From assembly GCA_900767195.1 (NCBI GenBank), contig CAAFYG010000080.1, positions 1 through 18,683 of the forward strand: a stretch of DNA of 18,683 bases, in the 5' to 3' direction. Made by a program: the position numbers and the translations under genes. The DNA comes from Clostridia bacterium (GTDB lineage Bacteria > Bacillota > Clostridia > Christensenellales > Borkfalkiaceae). Each line of letters starts with the position of its first letter. Position 1 is the stretch's first letter. Below are positions 6,756 through 15,236 of the stretch, one piece after another. The notes under the pieces are model-generated. The model was not told the DNA's origin. It ran no database searches and saw only the letters and a program-made list of their open reading frames with translations.

Positions 6756-8633
6756 TCAATTCAAAGTAACTTTCACGCGAATCTGCTTGCCGATATTCCC
6801 TTGATTCGATTCCGGTTCGATCACCAAAGTATACGTTCCCTTCGTTTGCGGTCTCCAAGAAAAGCTTTCCGCAAAAGCCTCACCGAGCATATTGCGGTAA
6901 TTCGCGCTTTCCCCGTCCGCCACGAGATACACGTTGTAATGCCACAAATCACCCGAAGATTTTGTCCAAGTCAAATTCAATGCCCCTTCCGAATACGAGC
7001 ATTTAACTTCGCTCGGCAAAAGCGGAGCTTGCGAGTTCAGCGTTTCGAACGTTGCGCCTACATCGCGTTTTTTCCAACTGTCGAAACCGCCGCCGTCGTA
7101 TGCCGAAGAATCGGGAGAAATTTGCGAAGAATCCGCAGAGTCGAACGACGTAAATTTCGAAACGTCGTTTTTGTAATACTTATTGTTCGCATACTTATAC
7201 CACACCACGGCGGTATCGATTTTCATCCAAAAATCCGAAGTATCCGTCAATGAAACGCATCTGTTGTTCTCGAATACATTGCCCGCCCATGCGGTGGAAT
7301 CTCCGTTTTCGGTTTTTGCGCCGAAACAACTGACGCCCGATTTGTCGTTGATAATCAAATTATCGGAAATTTTCAAATTTTTCACGGCGTGCATATCGTT
7401 CGGCACGTCTTGATTGCGCGCGGTGAAATCGGTGATGCCGATCTGACCGAATTGATTGCGGGCGATTACTTTATTTTTTTCCACGCGATTGTTGCGAATG
7501 AAAGAATTGTTGGTCGCCATCGTGCCGATACCGCTGCCCTCGCAATTATACGTGTAGTTGTACTGCACGTTTACGTTGTCCGTATGCCAGTCGATATCGA
7601 TGCCCATTCCGTCGAAGCCGAGATTCGAATAATAAATATCGTAAACCTCGTTGAACATAATATCGGTATCTTTGCAACCGAGTGCCATAATCCCCGTTTG
7701 ACCGATGGAAAGCCATGCGTTTTCGCCCACGCCTTTTCCCGAATCGTACACGAGATTCCGATTGATTTCGGAATCGTAACAGCACTCTTCGTAAATGGCG
7801 ATTTGCGCGATATCGTACGCTTCGTTGCCGTTGATTTTTACATTTTGATAAATCTGCGGCGAACTGCACATTTCTTTGATATCCGTATACCATGCGTCTG
7901 TGTAAATACCCGCAATGCCCAACGAATACACTTTATTGTTAAGAATAGAAATATTTTTCACTACGTCTTTGCGATTGTCGGAATATTTCAGCGTCGAGCC
8001 GATTTTTATCCCGCACGAAGAAGTATTGTTTGCGCCGTGAATCTCGTTATTCACGATATATACGTTTTCGTTTGCCGCGTTTGCCGAATAATCGCCGTAA
8101 ATTCCTATCGCGTAAGCAGGCGTGCTTGCGCTGACTCTCTCGCTGCCGAGCACCACGATTTCCAAATCGCGAATCACCAAATTCGAAACGTCTTTAAATA
8201 CGATGCCGTGAACTTTTTGCGCGATAATTTTCGGCTTTTGCGTCTCGTCGTCGTATCCGCAAACCGTAATCGGCTCGTCTTTTGCACCGCTCGACGTAAT
8301 ATTCAAAGTTGCGCCCGTAAATGCCTCTCCGCCTTTAAAGCGTATCGTATCGCCCGCTTGCAAGTTTAAGGTATTCGCTTTTTTGATGGATTTGATAGGC
8401 GTTTCTTTGGAAAGTCCGTCGTTTTCGTCGTTTCCTTTCGCCGAAACGTAATACGTTTTTCCCGTACCCGCAGCGGGATATTCGCTTTTCGTTTCCGCGG
8501 CAAGCTGCGTTTCGAACGCAAACGAATATTCTGAAGACGCGTTATCTTTGATGTACGTATTGTCGTTTTTAGCGCAAGCGGCAAACATCAGAAAAGCCGC
8601 TGCGGCGCATGCCGTGATTTTAAACTTTTTCAT
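6756..8633 (-). CDS. Secreted right-handed beta-helix lipoprotein, possible polysaccharide lyase
   Basis: 625 residues. Residues 1-20 are a lipoprotein signal ending in FAAC with lipid-accepting Cys20, so it is anchored on the outer face of the membrane. Residues 59-110 (KTYYVSAKGNDENDGLSK, then LQAGDTIRFKGG) are the usual cap of secreted parallel beta-helix proteins related to polysaccharide lyases and epimerases. Residues 140-465 hold many N-x-(V/I)-x-N-N coils. A stretch rich in acidic and aromatic residues, DGMGIDIDWHTDN (341-353), is a candidate for the active or metal site. Residues 536-625 form a fibronectin-III-like domain with LNLTWTKSSGD. No family-specific catalytic set is certain, so lyase, hydrolase or binding function all remain open. 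It lies 15 bp after the binding-protein gene and has its own AGGGGA site. Confidence 0.8.
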   Translation of the reverse strand: MKKFKITACAAAAFLMFAACAKNDNTYIKDNASSEYSFAFETQLAAETKSEYPAAGTGKTYYVSAKGNDENDGLSKETPIKSIKKANTLNLQAGDTIRFKGGEAFTGATLNITSSGAKDEPITVCGYDDETQKPKIIAQKVHGIVFKDVSNLVIRDLEIVVLGSERVSASTPAYAIGIYGDYSANAANENVYIVNNEIHGANNTSSCGIKIGSTLKYSDNRKDVVKNISILNNKVYSLGIAGIYTDAWYTDIKEMCSSPQIYQNVKINGNEAYDIAQIAIYEECCYDSEINRNLVYDSGKGVGENAWLSIGQTGIMALGCKDTDIMFNEVYDIYYSNLGFDGMGIDIDWHTDNVNVQYNYTYNCEGSGIGTMATNNSFIRNNRVEKNKVIARNQFGQIGITDFTARNQDVPNDMHAVKNLKISDNLIINDKSGVSCFGAKTENGDSTAWAGNVFENNRCVSLTDTSDFWMKIDTAVVWYKYANNKYYKNDVSKFTSFDSADSSQISPDSSAYDGGGFDSWKKRDVGATFETLNSQAPLLPSEVKCSYSEGALNLTWTKSSGDLWHYNVYLVADGESANYRNMLGEAFAESFSWRPQTKGTYTLVIEPESNQGNIGKQIRVKVTLN

Positions 8634-8648
8634 TTTATTTTTTCCCCT

Positions 8649-10319
8649 TTACATTTTTTTCGCAGCTTCGTTCACCGCGTCGATATATTCTCCGCCGCGT
8701 TGCGCCCAATAGTCTTTCATCGCGCTCCAATAGCTTTCGCGCGTGGCTTCGGCGTTGTTTTTGATGTTCGCCACGATGTTTTTGCAAATCGTGGAAACTT
8801 TATCGAACAGTTCCGTTTTCCTTGTGGCGTATTCGTTGGGAACGCGCATCAACGCAAGTTCGTCTTGCACGAGATATTTTTTGTCCCAAGCGTTGAATAC
8901 CGCTTCCGATTCTTTTACATAAGCCCGCGGGAAGTTCGTGTAATACGATTCCCAACTTGCAATGCCTTTGATTCGGTACGCCGCAGGGGCAACGGAATCC
9001 GATTTCAATAAAAATTGATTCCCGTTATTGTCGAGCGGCACTAAACTCTTTCTCGTTATGCCGTCCGATTCATACGTCCAATGCGTTCCTTCCAAGCCCC
9101 AAGTAAGCGTCACGTCGCCGTCTTCGGAAAGAATCCAATTCATCAATTCGAGAATTTTGCGCTTCTTTGTTTCCGAAATATCGTTATTGATCGCAAGATA
9201 ACCGTAATTGTTTTTCGAGCCGAGAATCCGCTTTACCCCGTCTTTGCCCGTAACTACGGGCATGGCGCGTACCACGTCGCTGATTGCGGAAGAATTTGCC
9301 ACCTTGCCGATATGCGGCTTCATCATCTCCATAATTCCTTCGGGAACGGAAGTGCCCGCGTTATACGTTACGATGCCCGTCTTGCCGCTGCAAAAATCGC
9401 TTTTTGCCATTTCGTAAGTCACGGTGGTGTTGTAATTTTGATTGATAAAGCCGTGATCGTACATATCCGCCATCCACATCACCGCCTCTTTTGCTCTGTC
9501 CGTAAGCATTTCGGGAATCCATTTCTGTTGCGTTTCGTCGTATTCCCAACCATCTTGATGAATGTTAAACATATTCAGCAGCGGATACCACCAATACAAT
9601 CCGCTATCCTTGTTCAGCCCGTACCCCACGGTATCGTTCGAGCCGTTTCCGTCAGGATCGCCCTTTGTAAAACCCTCGCAAAGATCGTAAAAATTCTCAT
9701 AGTTGAAATCGGGATTTTCGGGATCGACGAGCTGTCTGCCGCTCGAAGGCTTCCATCCTTTGTTTACAAGGGACTGATACCAATCGCGGCGATAGTACAT
9801 CGCCATATTGCAAAGCAGTTCGCCCGATTCCGCATTGCTCTTTAAAACGATGGGAAAGCTGTAATAATCGCCGCCGAGAAAGTTTTTCACCGTCTTTTCC
9901 GTACCCAAAGCGTTGATGTTCGCTTTGATCGCTGGATAATCGTTGAGATAATCGGAAAAATTGAATAAATAGTCTTCGTCGAGCCACCGGGAATAAGCAG
10001 GTTCGTCGAGAAAATGAATGAACATATCGGGAACATCGCCGCCCGAAATCAGTTGATTCAACAGCACACCCGAAGACGCCACCGTGGTAGTGGTTATGTT
10101 GAATTTGATATTAAACTTATTTTCAACGTAGTTCAAAATCAATTCGGAATCTTTGGTAGTGCCTTGCATAGAATCGAGATCGTGTCCGAAAAAGTTTACG
10201 ATGAGTTTTCCGTCGGAAGTATATTCGTCTTTTAAACTCTGTTCGTACGAGCTTTTGCAACCGGCTGCCGAAAGAGCGGCAATTACCGTAAGTATTCCTG
10301 CAACTATTTTTTTCTTCAT
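8649..10319 (-). CDS. ABC transporter sugar-binding lipoprotein, LplA/YtcQ type
   Basis: 556 residues, the long size typical of LplA/YtcQ extracellular binding proteins. A lipoprotein signal ends in SAAGC with Cys21. The N-lobe has LLNQLISGGDVPDMF (86-100), the standard segment before the first hinge. DPDGNGSNDTVG (221-232) is an EF-hand-like calcium loop commonly seen in this group. Many Trp and Tyr residues around 180-250 suit stacking against sugar rings. It would deliver an oligosaccharide to the two permeases encoded just upstream. AAGGAG lies nine bases before the ATG. The 28-bp gap to the permease gene and shared strand point to one transcript. Ligand is unknown. Confidence 0.92.
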   Translation of the reverse strand: MKKKIVAGILTVIAALSAAGCKSSYEQSLKDEYTSDGKLIVNFFGHDLDSMQGTTKDSELILNYVENKFNIKFNITTTTVASSGVLLNQLISGGDVPDMFIHFLDEPAYSRWLDEDYLFNFSDYLNDYPAIKANINALGTEKTVKNFLGGDYYSFPIVLKSNAESGELLCNMAMYYRRDWYQSLVNKGWKPSSGRQLVDPENPDFNYENFYDLCEGFTKGDPDGNGSNDTVGYGLNKDSGLYWWYPLLNMFNIHQDGWEYDETQQKWIPEMLTDRAKEAVMWMADMYDHGFINQNYNTTVTYEMAKSDFCSGKTGIVTYNAGTSVPEGIMEMMKPHIGKVANSSAISDVVRAMPVVTGKDGVKRILGSKNNYGYLAINNDISETKKRKILELMNWILSEDGDVTLTWGLEGTHWTYESDGITRKSLVPLDNNGNQFLLKSDSVAPAAYRIKGIASWESYYTNFPRAYVKESEAVFNAWDKKYLVQDELALMRVPNEYATRKTELFDKVSTICKNIVANIKNNAEATRESYWSAMKDYWAQRGGEYIDAVNEAAKKM

Positions 10320-10347
10320 TGTTTTTTCTCCTTGTTTTATTGATTTA

Positions 10348-11289
10348 TTAGCCTTTCACCGAGCCGATCAACACGCCCGACGTGAAATATTTTTGCAAAA
10401 AAGGATATACGCACATAATCGGCACGATTGTGATTACGATGGCGGCGTACTGTATGCTTCTGCCTACTACCACCGCGCCGCCGTCCGGCGTAGACGAATT
10501 CGTACCGCGACAAATTTCTATAATCACCTGCAAAGCGTATGCCAACGGGCGTTTGTCTTTGGTGGTGATAAAAAGCATCGCCGTGTACCAATTATTCCAA
10601 AGTCCCACCGAAATAAACAACGCGATCGTCGCCAGAATCGCTTTAGACAACGGCAATACGATGGTGGCGAATACGCGAAAATCGCTTGCGCCGTCGATTT
10701 TCGCAGCTTCTTCCAACTCTTTGGGCAGCCCGATAAAATACGAACGCATCACCAACATATTGAACATGCTCATATATGCGGGGATATACATAACTTCCAA
10801 CGTATCTTTCAGCCCGAGATTTTTAATCGTGATATAGTACGGAATCATTCCCCCGCCGAAATACATCGTAAAGAGAAAATAAGCCATAAATATTTTTTTT
10901 CCGGGGAGATTTTTCCGAGAAAGCGCATACGCCGTAAACGCGGTGACGATTAATTGATACACCGTTCCCGCAAGCGTGAGATAAACAGAGTTTAAAAATG
11001 CTCTTCCGAGATTGTACAACTTATTCACAAACACCGTTTTATAGCCGTCGAACTGAAACGCCGAGGGCCACAAGGCAAGCGGGTGAAACATAATGTCGGT
11101 ATCCGTCATAAACGATTTGATAAAAATCATCCAAAACGGTATTACGATAGACAACGAAAAAAAAGCGAGAAACGCGCCGATCAAGATTTTGGCAGCCAAC
11201 GCGCCGCCCGAAATCTTTCGTTTTTTTCTACGCGCCGATGTGGGGTTTTCTTTTTGAATTTTGCAACTTGTCGCATACGCATCGTTCAT
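10348..11289 (-). CDS. ABC sugar transporter permease, LplC/YtcP type (CUT1)
   Basis: 313 residues with six predicted membrane segments (first at about 33-55, last at about 282-298). The EAA loop that contacts the ATPase reads EEAAKIDGASDFRVFATIVLP (193-213). The ending LIGSVKG is the characteristic tail of CarB/LplC permeases. The preceding permease gene stops one base before this ATG, and the ribosome site GGGGAGG is inside the end of that gene, implying coupled translation. It forms the heterodimeric channel with the LplB-like subunit. No ATPase gene follows, as usual for CUT1 systems that share an MsmX-type ATPase. Confidence 0.93.
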   Translation of the reverse strand: MNDAYATSCKIQKENPTSARRKKRKISGGALAAKILIGAFLAFFSLSIVIPFWMIFIKSFMTDTDIMFHPLALWPSAFQFDGYKTVFVNKLYNLGRAFLNSVYLTLAGTVYQLIVTAFTAYALSRKNLPGKKIFMAYFLFTMYFGGGMIPYYITIKNLGLKDTLEVMYIPAYMSMFNMLVMRSYFIGLPKELEEAAKIDGASDFRVFATIVLPLSKAILATIALFISVGLWNNWYTAMLFITTKDKRPLAYALQVIIEICRGTNSSTPDGGAVVVGRSIQYAAIVITIVPIMCVYPFLQKYFTSGVLIGSVKG

Positions 11290-11290
11290 T

Positions 11291-12226
11291 TTAATACAAT
11301 GCCTCCCCGCCCAAAACTTTCGTAAGTTTGTTCGCGCCGATCAGCAGCGCAACATTGATCACGTTTGAAAACAAACCGATCGCCGTGCCCATCTCGAAAT
11401 TGCCCTCACCGATGCCGAATCTGTACGAAAACGTTGCAAGATTGTCCGCGATGTCGTACACCTGCTCGTTGTACAAATTGTACACCTGATCCATTCCGCC
11501 GCTGACAAGTCCGCCGATTTGCAAAATCAGCATAATCGAAACGGTAGGCAAGAGAAGCGGCAAAGTGATTGCCCAAAGAATTTTCCAAGCGGAAGCTCCG
11601 TCCACCTTCGCGGCCTCGTAATATTCGCCGGAAATCGAAAGCAGAGCGGCAAGGTAGATAATCGCGCTCCACCCCGCTTCTTTCCAAATATCCGTAATCA
11701 CAAGCAGCGCAAGAAACGAACCGTCGTTCGCCAAAATATCGAAGTCTTTTACGCCGACGAGCGCGAGAGCCGAATAAATCGCGCCATCGGGATCGAGCAA
11801 CGAAAACACCACCCCCGCAACCACTACCCAAGAAACAAAATGCGGCAGATACAGAACTGTTTGCACCGTTTTCTTCACGTATTTATTCGTTACGGAATTG
11901 ATCATAAGCGCAAGAATAATCGGCACGGGAAAAGCAAAAACGAGTTTTAAAACGTTTAAAAGCACGGTGTTGCGAAATGCTAACCAAAATTGCGGAACGT
12001 CGAACAGATTTTTAAAATTCAGCCAACCTACCCATTCGCTGCCGAGAATCCCTTTACGAATCGAATATTTTTTAAATGCCAAAACGATTCCGTACATCGG
12101 CATGTAACTGAAAATAAACGTCAACACGATCCCGGGAATCAACATTGCATAGAATGTTTTATTCGAAAGCACCGCTTTGCCGAACTTATGTAATTTTAAT
12201 TTTTTACTGCTTTTTACCTGTTCCAT
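11291..12226 (-). CDS. ABC sugar transporter permease, LplB type (CUT1)
   Basis: 311 residues with about six membrane segments, the first at residues 27-50 (LIPGIVLTFIFSYMPMYG). The EAA loop is EYYEAAKVDGASAWKILWAI (201-220), followed by TLPLLLPT. It pairs with the LplC-like permease encoded immediately downstream. The ribosome site is weak (ACGGAA about 11 bases before ATG). The gene begins 58 bp after the response-regulator stop. I see no good -35/-10 pair in that gap, so it may be transcribed from the kinase/regulator promoter, or from an activator-dependent promoter with poor boxes. Confidence 0.93.
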   Translation of the reverse strand: MEQVKSSKKLKLHKFGKAVLSNKTFYAMLIPGIVLTFIFSYMPMYGIVLAFKKYSIRKGILGSEWVGWLNFKNLFDVPQFWLAFRNTVLLNVLKLVFAFPVPIILALMINSVTNKYVKKTVQTVLYLPHFVSWVVVAGVVFSLLDPDGAIYSALALVGVKDFDILANDGSFLALLVITDIWKEAGWSAIIYLAALLSISGEYYEAAKVDGASAWKILWAITLPLLLPTVSIMLILQIGGLVSGGMDQVYNLYNEQVYDIADNLATFSYRFGIGEGNFEMGTAIGLFSNVINVALLIGANKLTKVLGGEALY

Positions 12227-12284
12227 CTTACTTTTTTCCGTTCTGACACGCCTATTTTTTGTTTTTCGGGCGATTCAACCTCTT

Positions 12285-13349
12285 TTAAAAAGAAAATTTT
12301 CTCCGATATTCCGCGGGAGAATAACCCGTATTCTTTTTAAATGATTTGCAGAATCTTCCGTAATCCGAATAACCTACGCGAAAAGCTATCTCGCTCAAGC
12401 TTATTTTTGAGTTTTTCATCAATTCTTTCGCTTTTTTCATTCGCAAATTTCCGAGATGTTCGGTAAACGTTTCTCCCGTTCGCTTGGCAAATTGTTCGCT
12501 TAAATAGCTTGTATTGTAAAAATATTTTTCGGCATAATCGATTAAAGTCAACTTTTCGCCGTACAAATTTTCCATATCCGCCAAAATCGCCGATATAGCG
12601 GCGGAAACATCGGCTTTGGTTTGCGCCTTTTCGCTTTGTTCGTCTTTTACAAACCGAATTTTACGCGCCTCAGCATAAAATGAAGCGTTTCTCTCGAAAA
12701 CATTTCCACAAACCGCTTTTTCCGCGCGATTTCTCATTTGTTCTTCTATCAGCGAAGCTTCTCCGCCCGAAAACAAAGCGATCGTTTTACCATGTTTCGA
12801 ATAGCTTGCAATCGCTCCCGAAACCTCGTTTCCTCCGCCTTCAATCAAAGCGTATCCGTATAATACGTTCTTCCCGTCATTAACGTATTTTTCAAAACTC
12901 TTTTCGTCGGAAAGCACTTCCGCTTCTTCGGGATTTTCCGAAAATACGCTGTTCATCAAAGAGTCGAACGCACGTTTTCTTAATTTTTCACGGTATTCGT
13001 TCATCGTAAAAAGCAAATCTTTCACGCACACCGGTTTTACAAGATAGCCCTCGGAATGCACTTTGATCGCTTGCACCGCATAAGAAAAATCGTCGTATGC
13101 GGTAAGAAAAATAATTCCTGTATCCGCGTTGCGCTTTTTCACTCTTTCCGCCATTTTCAAACCATCCGTGCCGTTCATGCAAATATCCGCGATTACTATA
13201 TCGGGCTTTGTTTCGGCGATTTTTTCCAACGCCTCGGCGGCATTATACGCCGTTCCGCAGACCTCATAACCATTTTTCGACCAGTCTACGATAGAAAGCA
13301 GTTCTTCAATGATTATTTTTTCGTCATCCACCAGAAATACTTTCATCAT
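12285..13349 (-). CDS. YesN-like response regulator with AraC-type DNA-binding domain
   Basis: 354 residues. Receiver domain 1-120: acidic pair DD at 8-9, phospho-acceptor Asp55 in VIADICMNG, Thr83 in FLTAYDD, Lys105 in GYLVKP. A middle region (about 130-245) has no clear motif. Residues 255-353 are an AraC-type double helix-turn-helix: LTLIDYAEKYFYNTSYLSEQ (268-287), ISLSEIAFRVGYSDYGRFCK (316-335), then TGYSPAEYRR. The gene overlaps the kinase stop by four bases (ATGA), so translation is coupled. A second Met follows at once; either could start. It would be phosphorylated by the adjacent kinase and most likely activates the transporter and enzyme genes immediately downstream. Confidence 0.95.
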   Translation of the reverse strand: MMKVFLVDDEKIIIEELLSIVDWSKNGYEVCGTAYNAAEALEKIAETKPDIVIADICMNGTDGLKMAERVKKRNADTGIIFLTAYDDFSYAVQAIKVHSEGYLVKPVCVKDLLFTMNEYREKLRKRAFDSLMNSVFSENPEEAEVLSDEKSFEKYVNDGKNVLYGYALIEGGGNEVSGAIASYSKHGKTIALFSGGEASLIEEQMRNRAEKAVCGNVFERNASFYAEARKIRFVKDEQSEKAQTKADVSAAISAILADMENLYGEKLTLIDYAEKYFYNTSYLSEQFAKRTGETFTEHLGNLRMKKAKELMKNSKISLSEIAFRVGYSDYGRFCKSFKKNTGYSPAEYRRKFSF

Positions 13350-15058
13350 TCTGCTTGCTTCCCCTTAAATTCGATCGTCACCGTAGTGCCCTCTCCGTTG
13401 TCTGAAATTCCGATAAACGCGCTTTCGTCGGTGAGCAATTGCAATCTGTTAAGCACGTTTATCAATCCCACGTTGCCCGAATCGTTCGTTTCCGTGCCTG
13501 CACGTAAATTTTCACGCACGCGACGAAGCGTTTCGGGGGCGATTCCCCGCCCGTCATCGGAAATCGTAAACCGAATCCGATCGGGATCTACTTTTTCTCC
13601 GACAATGGTAATGTTGCCTTGCCCGTTTGCAAAAGCGTGTTTATAGCAATTTTCAACGAGCGGTTGCAACACGAATTGCGGCATCGGCGTAAGCAAAATT
13701 TCTTCCGCCGCCCTTACGCTTACCGTCACGCACGGAAACCGTATACTTTGAATACCGATATACGCTTGCAAAGCTTCAAGCTCTCTTTTCACCGCCACTA
13801 TGCTTTTTGTTTTGAACGAAAGCCTTAAATAGTCGCAAAGCATATCGGTGCATTGCACCGCTTCTCCGTTCCTTTTTAAGTTGATGAGCGATCGGATCGT
13901 GCCGAACGTATTAAAAATAAAATGTTTATTCATTTGCGTTCCGAGATACTTTAAAAGGTATTCATCCTTTTTAAGCTCGGCCGAAAGCCGCAAATTTTCC
14001 TCTTCGGCAAACTTTTTATTCACAATTTCCAAGGCGTCCATCATATCGTTAAAGCTTTTCGCCACTTGATTTAAGCCTTCGATGTCGCACTCCGATACGC
14101 GGCATTTCAAATCGCCTTCGGCAATTTTCGTAAAAGATTCAAGGAACGACCGGTACCCGGATAACCGCCGGTTATCGTTCACCCTGACGTAAATATAAAA
14201 TACGGCGCATACGCAAACGGCAACGCCCAGCACAGCAAAAAGCAAGGGCAAAAATTCAATAAGCGGCTGCGTCATAGGATAGTACAACACCGTACGTAAG
14301 CCGAAATATTCGGAATATACATATTCGTACGCAGTAGCGTGCTTTTCCGAAAATTCACCGATTCTTTCGTTGCTGTACAGTATTTTTCCTTCATGCGAAA
14401 GCATCGCGGCGTTTACGCCCGTTTCTTTCAAAGCGGAAAATTCGCCCGTCAACGCCCGTAAATCGATTACCGCCGCCGCTACCCCTACGGGTTGCATAAA
14501 CGTCGCTTCGCCGGCGGACATCACTCGATGCCCGAGCACGGCAAACCCGTTTCCGCCCGATCCGTCCTTCGTACGTTTTGCGTCGAAAAAGAAATATTCG
14601 CCGTTTTTATAGCCGTTTTTGCGCGCGGTTTCTTGCACCGTTTGCCCGTTCGCGCTTAAGTAAGACAAAAACGCATCGGAAACGGCGATCGGACTTTTTG
14701 CCTCTATATCATCCTCTGCAAAATACCACACGTCTTTTACTACGTCGCCGAGAATAGAAACGGAGGTAAGCCGTGCGTACACCGCCGCATAACTTTCTCT
14801 ATCGCCCGTTTCCCGTGCAATGACGAGATTGTTTTGAAAGTCTTCGTCGAAAAAAGTGTAATTCATCAATTTCTTCACGGAATTGATTTGAGTATCTACA
14901 CTTTGCTGCAATCTATAAACAGCTTCTCTTTTTTCTTGAACGTACGCTCTGCGCTCCGATAAAAACAACGCCGTTGGCAGCACCGCCACAAAAAAGATAA
15001 AAACACAGATAATGATTTTATAATTCGCACCGAACACTTTATCGGCTTTTTTCGACAT
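13346..15058 (-). CDS. YesM-like sensor histidine kinase
   Basis: 570 residues from the chosen start. Membrane segment at 14-34, extracellular sensor region about 35-265, second membrane segment 268-291, HAMP-like linker 292-345. The His_kinase (YesM/LytS-type) core follows, with YLGTQMNKHFIFN (371-383) containing phospho-acceptor His379. The ATPase domain has the N-box QPLVENCYKH (465-474), DDGRG (501-505), and GNVGLINVLNRL (528-539). Relatives usually have Asn-Pro-His-Phe at the His site; here Pro is replaced by Lys378. A longer frame opens at 15103, but that ATG is upstream of the predicted transcription start and lacks a ribosome site; the ATG at 15058 has GAGGGGG eight bases ahead. It pairs with the overlapping response regulator and probably senses an extracellular sugar or loaded binding protein. 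Confidence 0.93.
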   Translation of the reverse strand: MSKKADKVFGANYKIIICVFIFFVAVLPTALFLSERRAYVQEKREAVYRLQQSVDTQINSVKKLMNYTFFDEDFQNNLVIARETGDRESYAAVYARLTSVSILGDVVKDVWYFAEDDIEAKSPIAVSDAFLSYLSANGQTVQETARKNGYKNGEYFFFDAKRTKDGSGGNGFAVLGHRVMSAGEATFMQPVGVAAAVIDLRALTGEFSALKETGVNAAMLSHEGKILYSNERIGEFSEKHATAYEYVYSEYFGLRTVLYYPMTQPLIEFLPLLFAVLGVAVCVCAVFYIYVRVNDNRRLSGYRSFLESFTKIAEGDLKCRVSECDIEGLNQVAKSFNDMMDALEIVNKKFAEEENLRLSAELKKDEYLLKYLGTQMNKHFIFNTFGTIRSLINLKRNGEAVQCTDMLCDYLRLSFKTKSIVAVKRELEALQAYIGIQSIRFPCVTVSVRAAEEILLTPMPQFVLQPLVENCYKHAFANGQGNITIVGEKVDPDRIRFTISDDGRGIAPETLRRVRENLRAGTETNDSGNVGLINVLNRLQLLTDESAFIGISDNGEGTTVTIEFKGKQAE

Positions 15059-15066
15059 CTCTGTTT

Positions 15067-15073
15067 CCCCCTC
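15067..15073 (-). promoter_or_regulatory. Ribosome binding site that fixes the kinase start
   Basis: GAGGGGG on the minus strand, eight bases before the ATG at 15058. Together with the promoter at 15094-15122 it excludes the upstream in-frame ATG at 15103, which falls between the promoter boxes. Confidence 0.75.
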
Positions 15074-15093
15074 GTCAACGTTTTCTATGCATA

Positions 15094-15122
15094 AGTATAG
15101 CATAAATTTTTTGCGTTGACAA
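15094..15122 (-). promoter_or_regulatory. Sigma-A-type promoter for the kinase/regulator genes
   Basis: TTGTCA (15122-15117), a 17-bp spacer and TATACT (15099-15094) on the minus strand. The start would be near 15087, giving a leader of about 29 bases. It probably drives kinase and regulator, and perhaps the whole transporter-enzyme run downstream. Confidence 0.7.
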
Positions 15123-15178
15123 GACCGATTTCAAAAATAATTCGGAAGATTTCTCACGAAAGTACCGCGTTTGTTTTA

Positions 15179-15207
15179 CGAAGTCGGCAACCGTTCCGCC
15201 GACTTCG
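15179..15207. other. Intergenic 10-bp hairpin after the surface-protein gene
   Basis: CGAAGTCGGC (15179-15188) and GCCGACTTCG (15198-15207) pair perfectly around a 9-base loop. It lies about 30 bases after the surface-protein stop on the minus strand. There is no T-run after the stem in either direction, so it is not a classic terminator; it may be a weak terminator or a 3'-end stabiliser separating the surface-protein and kinase transcripts. Confidence 0.6.
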
Positions 15208-15236
15208 CAAAAATCAAACCGTCGTCGCTTTTAAAA

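Noticed and set aside
7389..8369. 326-codon plus-strand open frame opposite the beta-helix gene
   Set aside because: Antisense shadow of repeated Asn-rich coils; no ribosome site, no recognisable motif.
12227..12284. Independent promoter before the permease genes
   Set aside because: A TTGAAT box exists on the minus strand but no acceptable -10 box follows at 16-18 bp; an activator-dependent promoter remains possible but cannot be shown.
15056..15103. Longer kinase start at 15103
   Set aside because: The ATG lies between the promoter -10 box and upstream sequence, has no ribosome site, and adds 15 residues not typical of the family.
15179..15207. Hairpin as a standard intrinsic terminator
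   Set aside because: No T-run follows the stem in either direction; kept as an unassigned hairpin.
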